Below, one piece after another: positions 8,901 to 12,421 of a DNA stretch of 12,421 nucleotides. Within the stretch, counting starts at the first letter, position 1, and every line of letters starts with the position of its first letter. The position numbers and the translations under genes are program-made. Source of the stretch: Amoebophrya sp. AT5.2 (lineage: Eukaryota > Sar > Dinophyceae > Syndiniales > Amoebophryaceae); NCBI GenBank assembly GCA_005223375.1, contig RXOD01005811.1:1-12421 (forward strand), read 5' to 3'. The notes below the pieces were generated by a model. That model had not been told where the DNA came from. It did no database searches and saw only the letters and a program-made list of their open reading frames with translations.

Positions 8901-11900
8901 CAAACCGCCGAACCGAGACTCGCTCCGATGCCTCATCCTCATCCGACTCCCACAACGTATTATACAACTGCTCCTCAACGTCCTCAACAACATGTGTTCG
9001 ATGCCACGACTGAACTACACCCGTACCCGTCAGACACGGGTGCTCAACAGTCGTTGCATGTTCAACAGTCGTTGCATGTTGATCGCCTCTGCACGCTTGC
9101 GTGTCGTGCTGAAGATCACCTCCACACACCGAGACCGTGTGCGCTACAGAGGCCCTGGTGGCCGGGGAACTGTTGCGAAGCGGTAGTCGTTGTGGTGTCG
9201 TGGGAGCTGCCAGAAGGTCTTGTGGCCCTCCTACGGCCAGTGGATGCGCCGCGCCAACTACATCAGCGTCAGCTTTGCCCGGAGCAAAAGCTGGCGGCCC
9301 GGATGCAGCAGCTGGCCCGGACGACGCCAACGCTACAGCTTTGCCGCTATCTTCAGGGCCAGCTGCTGCGTCCGGGCCAGCTGCGGCAGTTTTCATACGA
9401 TGCTGCAGCTGCGGGGGTTGCCGCGGTAGTTGTTGTGCTGCAAGCGGCAGTTTTTGTCTTTGTGCTGCGCCGCCATCTTCAGCGACCGCTTTGGCTCCAG
9501 CAATTCCCAGTCCCACGTCCACCGCAGACGCGTCCTCGGAAACTTGGGCTGTCGAGACCGAGTAGGTGGAGTAGAAAAGCCGATTTGATGCGCTACGTCT
9601 ACCGATGGTCAAGCAGTCATCGTCATGGTCAAACACAAACTTGGTATATAAGTTAGTACCTTGTTGACTCCCCGGCGGCGATGCGGGTTGGTGTTTTGGC
9701 GCTGGCCACGGGGGCTGCCACTCGCCGTTCAGCGGAGGGGGGGCCGGGGGCTGCCACTCGTTCGGCGCCAAGGTCGGCCGCAAGTACTGCGGGTGCGGGC
9801 TCTCCTGGGTGGACTGTGGAGCTGCTCCTGACGACAGGGACAGGGAGGCTGGGGTTGCCGCTACCACCTCATCCTGCAGCCGCCGCAGCAGTGCGAGCTC
9901 TTCACGCGAGATCCCGGCAGGCGCAGCGTACGCCCTTCTTTGCAGCTGTTGCAGCAGCTCGAGCTGCTGAGCCTGAGTCCTGTCGTGGTTCGTCCTAGCA
10001 GCTGGAGGAGCAGGTTCTTGTCGTTGGGTTCCAGTACTTGGTGGCTGCAGCTCCTGCTGGTGCGTCCCCACTGCCACTCCGCCGACGTGCGCGGCTTCCT
10101 CCGCTGGCCGGCGGGCCACGACGTGTCCACCGATCAAGTGAAGCTGTCTTGTCACTTGTTCTTCCGGGGGCCATCGACTGCCATCAGTGGGGGGTGCTTC
10201 ACCAACCCCCGACCCGCCCAAAGTAGTTGCACGCGTGTTTTTGATGAATGTTCCTGGAGGCGGTGGAACTGGAGTCGTGGCCATGGTCGGTCGTCGCCGT
10301 GGCCCTGGGGGTGGCGGTGTCCCAGGTGAGTGCGCGCCTTCCAACGCTTCCCCTTCTCGTCTGGGCTCAATGACAAGCAGCGGTAGGCCGCCGGCAGCTT
10401 GGACCACTTGGCCACTTTCGGAAAAACGATTTTGCTGCACCTCTTCCGACGGCTGCAGCATGGGACTGTGCCAGAGCCGCAGCAGCCTGTTTTTGATTGA
10501 GGGGGAACAAATTTTAAAATTGGAGTTGCAGCATCGAAGGAAGTACAGTGCTCCAGCAATCTAAAGACGAAGAGGAAGATCTTCTTGCTCTTGTAGACGA
10601 AGCTATACATACGTATCAATCTAATTCTATCATGGGTGAACAAGAGAAGAATGTCACAAACTCGAAGTGAAGCACGACGGCGCTCGTTGTACCTGTGGTG
10701 ATCCCTATCCCCTCGCTGCTCACGTCCACCGTTTGACGATGCACGTGCGCTATCCGCACGTCTATCACCGTCACCCCCTTGTTGGTGTTGCGCGAGCGGT
10801 TGGCCTTTGCTCTGGTGCTGTTTGTGTTCTTGATGCTGTTGTTGGCCGCTGTGTTCTTGCTTTCGGCCCTGCTCCTGCTGCCGCATCAGCTGTGTGTGCT
10901 GTTCGGAGTTTAACATCGGATATGGCGGTGCTGCGACTGCAGCTGAATTACCAGCAGTATACGTCGTCGGCGTAGTACTAGTTGCCACAGCAGGTTGCTG
11001 CTCTTCTCGTTGTGCAGTAGCTACCTCAGTTTCAGTTGGAAGTGGCACAGCGGGCAGCTGCAAACCGGGCACGGCTGGTCCTACTGGGGCTCCGGTACCA
11101 CCTTGGAGGACCGGCTTTCCCAGAACTCGTTTGCTCTCCCGTTGTTCTGCTTGGCCACCTTGATGACTGGTAGTAACCGCCGCCGCCGCCGGCGTTGACG
11201 TGACGGAGGCCTCTACTTGCGTTTCTCGTTCCTGCCCTGATGCCTGCAGCTCGGTAATATAATCGTCCCAAGAAGACCCTGGGACGACCAGCGTCGGATT
11301 CTCGTCCCAGCGCCAAACCCGCTGCTGCCAGAGGTGATCGCGCACCCGCTTCAGCTGCGCCCACACCGCCTTGTCCGCGACGCTGAGCAAAGTGGCCACG
11401 GTTTCCTGAAGCCGCTCCGCGATTTGGACTTCCCGCGCCAGCGTCGCGGCGCGGTCGTCACGTGATACGTTGTCGCCCGCCACAACTCGCTCCGCATCCG
11501 CGGCCGCGACGATCCACTGAAGTGTCGCATAATTCACCCCCGCCGGGACGAAGTAAAACGCGTACGTCGGGTTTTGGAACCCCAGCGCCGCGTCGAAGAA
11601 AAACCCACCCAATGTCTCGCGCGTCGCCAGCAGGTAGGCGAAGTCGGAGTTGGTGTTTTTCCGTAGCGCCCAGCTTTTTTCGTACAAACGGCAAATCGGC
11701 CGCCACACCGATAACAGCGAAAGTTGTGTCTGGGGCTGGTCGAAATTTAGATCCATCACACCGCTGGCATGCTCAAGCGGATTAACGGGGCCCATCTCGA
11801 ACCAGAGCTCATCGGCCCGCCCGGAAATTGGGGGCAGCATGCCTTCGGACAAGTCGAAACTGAGTCGCAGCAGATTGCGATAGAATTTTTGTCCAGCCAT

Positions 11901-12334
11901 CGGGAACGCGTACACAGTCCAGGGGGGAACGAATTTTTCCGGAATTCCGTGTGACACTTCACCTCGCCGCGGCACGCGCTTGAAAATCAAAGGCACGAAG
12001 CTCGGGTTGCGGATCCGAGACCACCTGCTGGCGCTGGTTTTCGGAATCATCACCTTCTCATAAAACTCGAAATTCGCGTACTCGGCCACCTGCTGCAGGA
12101 AGCCCTGCTTGTTGGCGTATTTCACCCTTTTGAAGGTGCGGCAGTGGAGGCGGTCCGATTCCACGGCCTGGCGAAACAAACCCGCCGCGAATTTGTTCAC
12201 AAAGTTGACGAAAATGAAGGGCGCGTGCTGGCTATGGGGGGTGGAATGTTGGGGTCTCGTGGAGGTCGCCTGCCCGCGGGCTTGGCCCTTGGAGCCCCAG
12301 TGCTTCACCACCACGTGGACGAAATCGTAGAGGC
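5992..12334 (-). CDS. Gene A: large multi-exon protein of unknown function, 5'-partial; conserved N-terminal domain plus long repeat-rich tail
   Basis: Proposed exons are 12334-10693, 10486-8391 and 7436-5992. Joined, they keep one open frame (1642 + 2096 + 1445 nt; first two bases belong to a split codon) and give 1,726 residues ending at the stop at 5992. The 5' end is beyond the window. Residues 1-335 (numbered from the first whole codon) form a domain shared with gene B. Residues 370-545 are A/T/P-rich, then very Q/H/E-rich. Exon 2 encodes a P/Q/A/S-rich region with CAG-type glutamine runs. Exon 3 encodes nine GTDWG-type repeats and three LDSLxEVQH-like repeats. No catalytic motif, signal peptide or membrane segment is seen, but the true N-terminus is missing. 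The reading strand is supported by domain homology to gene B and by exact phase agreement at both introns. Antisense open frames over the same region are basic, low-complexity shadows. The exon structure is inferred without transcript data; the third exon could instead be a separate gene. Confidence 0.72.
6282..6536 (-). repeat. Three dispersed degenerate repeats (LDSLxEVQH type) in gene A
   Basis: Copies are at about 6501-6536 (TLDSLPEVQHP), 6333-6365 (RDPTPPEVQRP) and 6282-6316 (SLDSLAELQHR). The outer two share clear DNA similarity, including the start GGTGTTGGA on the plus strand and CTGTCCA further on. They sit in the C-terminal third of the exon 3 product, between the GTDWG array and the C-terminus. 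Confidence 0.6.
6850..7098 (-). repeat. Tandem repeat of 27-30 bp encoding nine GTDWG-type units
   Basis: Read on the gene A strand, the units are GTDWGTTQL, GGTDWGATQA, GTDWGNTQA, GTEWGTAPA, GTNWGNTQA, GTDSWGTAQA, GTDSWGTAPT, GTDHWEAAPT and a degenerate last copy, GTDWGGATSHG. Two units carry an extra serine codon. Tryptophan and the preceding GT are the most constant positions. The array lies in exon 3, in frame, and length changes by whole codons fit expansion under protein-level constraint. Confidence 0.85.
7435..7791 (+). repeat. Left arm of the inverted-repeat element
   Basis: This arm matches the reverse complement of 8033-8387. The outer 73 bases are strongly conserved, the middle is diverged but recognisable, and the inner 45 bases are conserved again. 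It is entirely within the proposed intron 2 of gene A, except for two bases at its outer edge. Confidence 0.75.
7437..8390 (-). other. Putative non-canonical intron 2 of gene A, formed by an inverted-repeat element (954 nt)
   Basis: Exon 2 and exon 3 are in the same frame on either side. Removing 8390-7437 joins them exactly between two copies of GGTG (8394-8391 and 7440-7437, minus-strand reading), giving a PG|GTDST junction. No GT-AG pair at this position restores the frame: the nearby GTGAGA donor with the nearest TAG acceptor gives the wrong phase. Read through without splicing, exon 2 ends at the stop at 8071, inside the element. This arrangement resembles introner-type introns, which are bounded by short direct repeats and inverted repeats. 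Alternatively, there could be two separate genes, one ending at 8071 and one starting at the ATG at 7452 within the element arm. Confidence 0.6.
8033..8387 (-). repeat. Right arm of the inverted-repeat element
   Basis: This arm is the inverted counterpart of 7435-7791. In the minus-strand frame of gene A it would translate as a continuation of exon 2 down to the stop at 8071, adding roughly 105 element-derived residues if not spliced out. Both arms encode the peptide SERPRDST.NDSKI when read inward from their outer ends, which follows from their DNA identity and is not evidence of coding. Confidence 0.72.
9044..9079. repeat. Perfect 18-bp tandem duplication in gene A exon 2
   Basis: TCAACAGTCGTTGCATGT occurs twice head to tail. 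In the gene A frame it encodes the duplicated peptide HATTVEHATTVEH. It is in frame and recent in appearance because the copies are identical. Confidence 0.9.
9297..9393. repeat. Imperfect palindrome inside coding sequence of gene A exon 2
   Basis: The left and right halves are inverted copies of each other, centred near 9345. The best-conserved core is GGCCCGGA, one variable base, then GCAGCAGCTGGCCC. Because of this, both strands encode similar peptides: AAAGPDAAAGPEDSG on the gene A strand and GGPDAAAGPDDAN on the plus strand. The gene A frame stays open across it. Confidence 0.7.
9710..9760. repeat. Imperfect 36-bp tandem repeat in gene A exon 2 (EWQPP units)
   Basis: GGGGGCTGCCACTCG occurs at 9710-9724 and again at 9746-9760, 36 bases apart. 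In the gene A frame it gives two EWQPP motifs within a proline-rich segment (NEWQPPAPPP then NGEWQPPWPAP), a 12-residue period. Confidence 0.75.
10487..10692 (-). other. Canonical GT-AG intron in gene A (206 nt)
   Basis: The donor is CACAG|GTACAA and the acceptor is AAAACAG|GCTGC, preceded by a pyrimidine-rich stretch (TTGTTCCCCCTC). The upstream exon ends two bases into a codon and the downstream exon supplies the third base (AG+G, arginine), so the frame moves cleanly from the Q-rich exon into the next long open frame. Without splicing, the first frame continues into a cysteine- and basic-rich translation and ends at 10152, while the second frame is open for about 2 kb. The agreement of consensus and phase makes this the best-supported intron in the window. 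Confidence 0.82.
11328..12334 (-). other. Conserved domain in gene A (about 335 residues, family not recognised)
   Basis: This segment aligns along its length with the gene B domain. Invariant or near-invariant blocks, in order, are LYDFVHVV (residues 1-8), IFVNFVNKFAAGLF (40-53), QAVES..LHCRTF (55-67), KQGFL (75-79), SRWSRIRNP..VPLIFKRVPR (102-122), PPW.VYAFP (136-144), RNLLR.S.DLSE.MLPP (152-168), ELWFE (175-179), W.LRK (221-225), FFDAALGFQ.PTY.FYF.P.GV (245-266) and an alpha-helical stretch with R....AR..QIA.RLQ.T (about 294-311). In the block from APFIF to NFEF, 43 of 54 residues match gene B. The many aromatics and regular hydrophobic spacing suggest a folded globular domain. I do not recognise the family and assign no function. 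Confidence 0.8.
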
Positions 12335-12421
12335 CTGTTGAGATTCATTCAATAGTTTGGCGATGGCCGCGAAGGCGAAGGGCGAGTCTTTTATTAAATT
12401 AAGGATGCGGCTTTTTTGGGG
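12335..12421 (-). other. Probable 3' end of an upstream intron of gene A (partial)
   Basis: Homology to gene B stops just upstream of LYDFVHVV. At that point the minus strand reads AATCTCAACAG|GCCTC, a usable AG acceptor, and an in-frame TGA lies a few codons further upstream. Gene B reads straight through the same position (EVGLYGLYDFVHVV). The donor would be beyond the right edge. The segment holds no other recognisable feature. Confidence 0.6.

Noticed and set aside
8775..9656. A 293-codon plus-strand open frame antisense to gene A exon 2
   Set aside because: It overlaps a longer minus-strand frame that joins in phase to both neighbours. It is explained by GC-rich composition and by the palindrome at 9297-9393.
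10152..10486. Continuation of the first gene A frame past the canonical intron to a stop at 10152
   Set aside because: This frame is cysteine- and basic-rich, overlaps a much longer open frame, and is left cleanly by the GT-AG intron at 10692-10487.
1698..10486. Gene A exon 2 and gene B exon 1 are both exactly 2,096 nt
   Set aside because: They encode non-homologous segments, so the equal length is treated as coincidence.

Overview
The window looks like nuclear DNA of a protist: GC-rich, long low-complexity coding exons, both recognisable genes on the minus strand, one canonical GT-AG intron, and two introns that lack GT-AG but carry short direct repeats and terminal inverted repeats. The last trait matches transposon-like introns ('introners') known from dinoflagellate-lineage protists such as Amoebophrya and from other algae. 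That assignment is an inference; no ribosomal, organellar or spliced-leader sequence is present to fix the taxon.

Layout, read in the direction of transcription (right to left). Positions 12421-12335 appear to be the 3' end of an intron. Gene A runs from 12334 to 5992 in three exons (12334-10693, 10486-8391, 7436-5992) and gives about 1,726 residues in the window; its 5' end lies beyond the right edge. Its first in-window exon encodes a conserved domain of about 335 residues, followed by a very long Q/P/A/S/T-rich tail with several tandem repeats. Intron 1 (10692-10487) is canonical. Intron 2 (8390-7437) is a 954-base element with long inverted arms. Positions 5991-3794 form a 2.2-kb stretch with no gene I can support. 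Gene B starts at 3793 and runs off the left edge in two exons (3793-1698, 1265-1), giving 1,120 residues in the window. It has a hydrophobic N-terminus, a low-complexity region of about 570 residues, then the same conserved domain as gene A.

Genes A and B are therefore tandem paralogues sharing a domain I do not recognise. Comparing them shows directly where introns were gained or lost. Gene B has a 432-base intron flanked by TCAC repeats where gene A is uninterrupted. Gene A appears to have an intron upstream of 12334 where gene B is uninterrupted. No bacterial operons, rRNA, tRNA or CRISPR arrays were seen. The function of both proteins is unknown.
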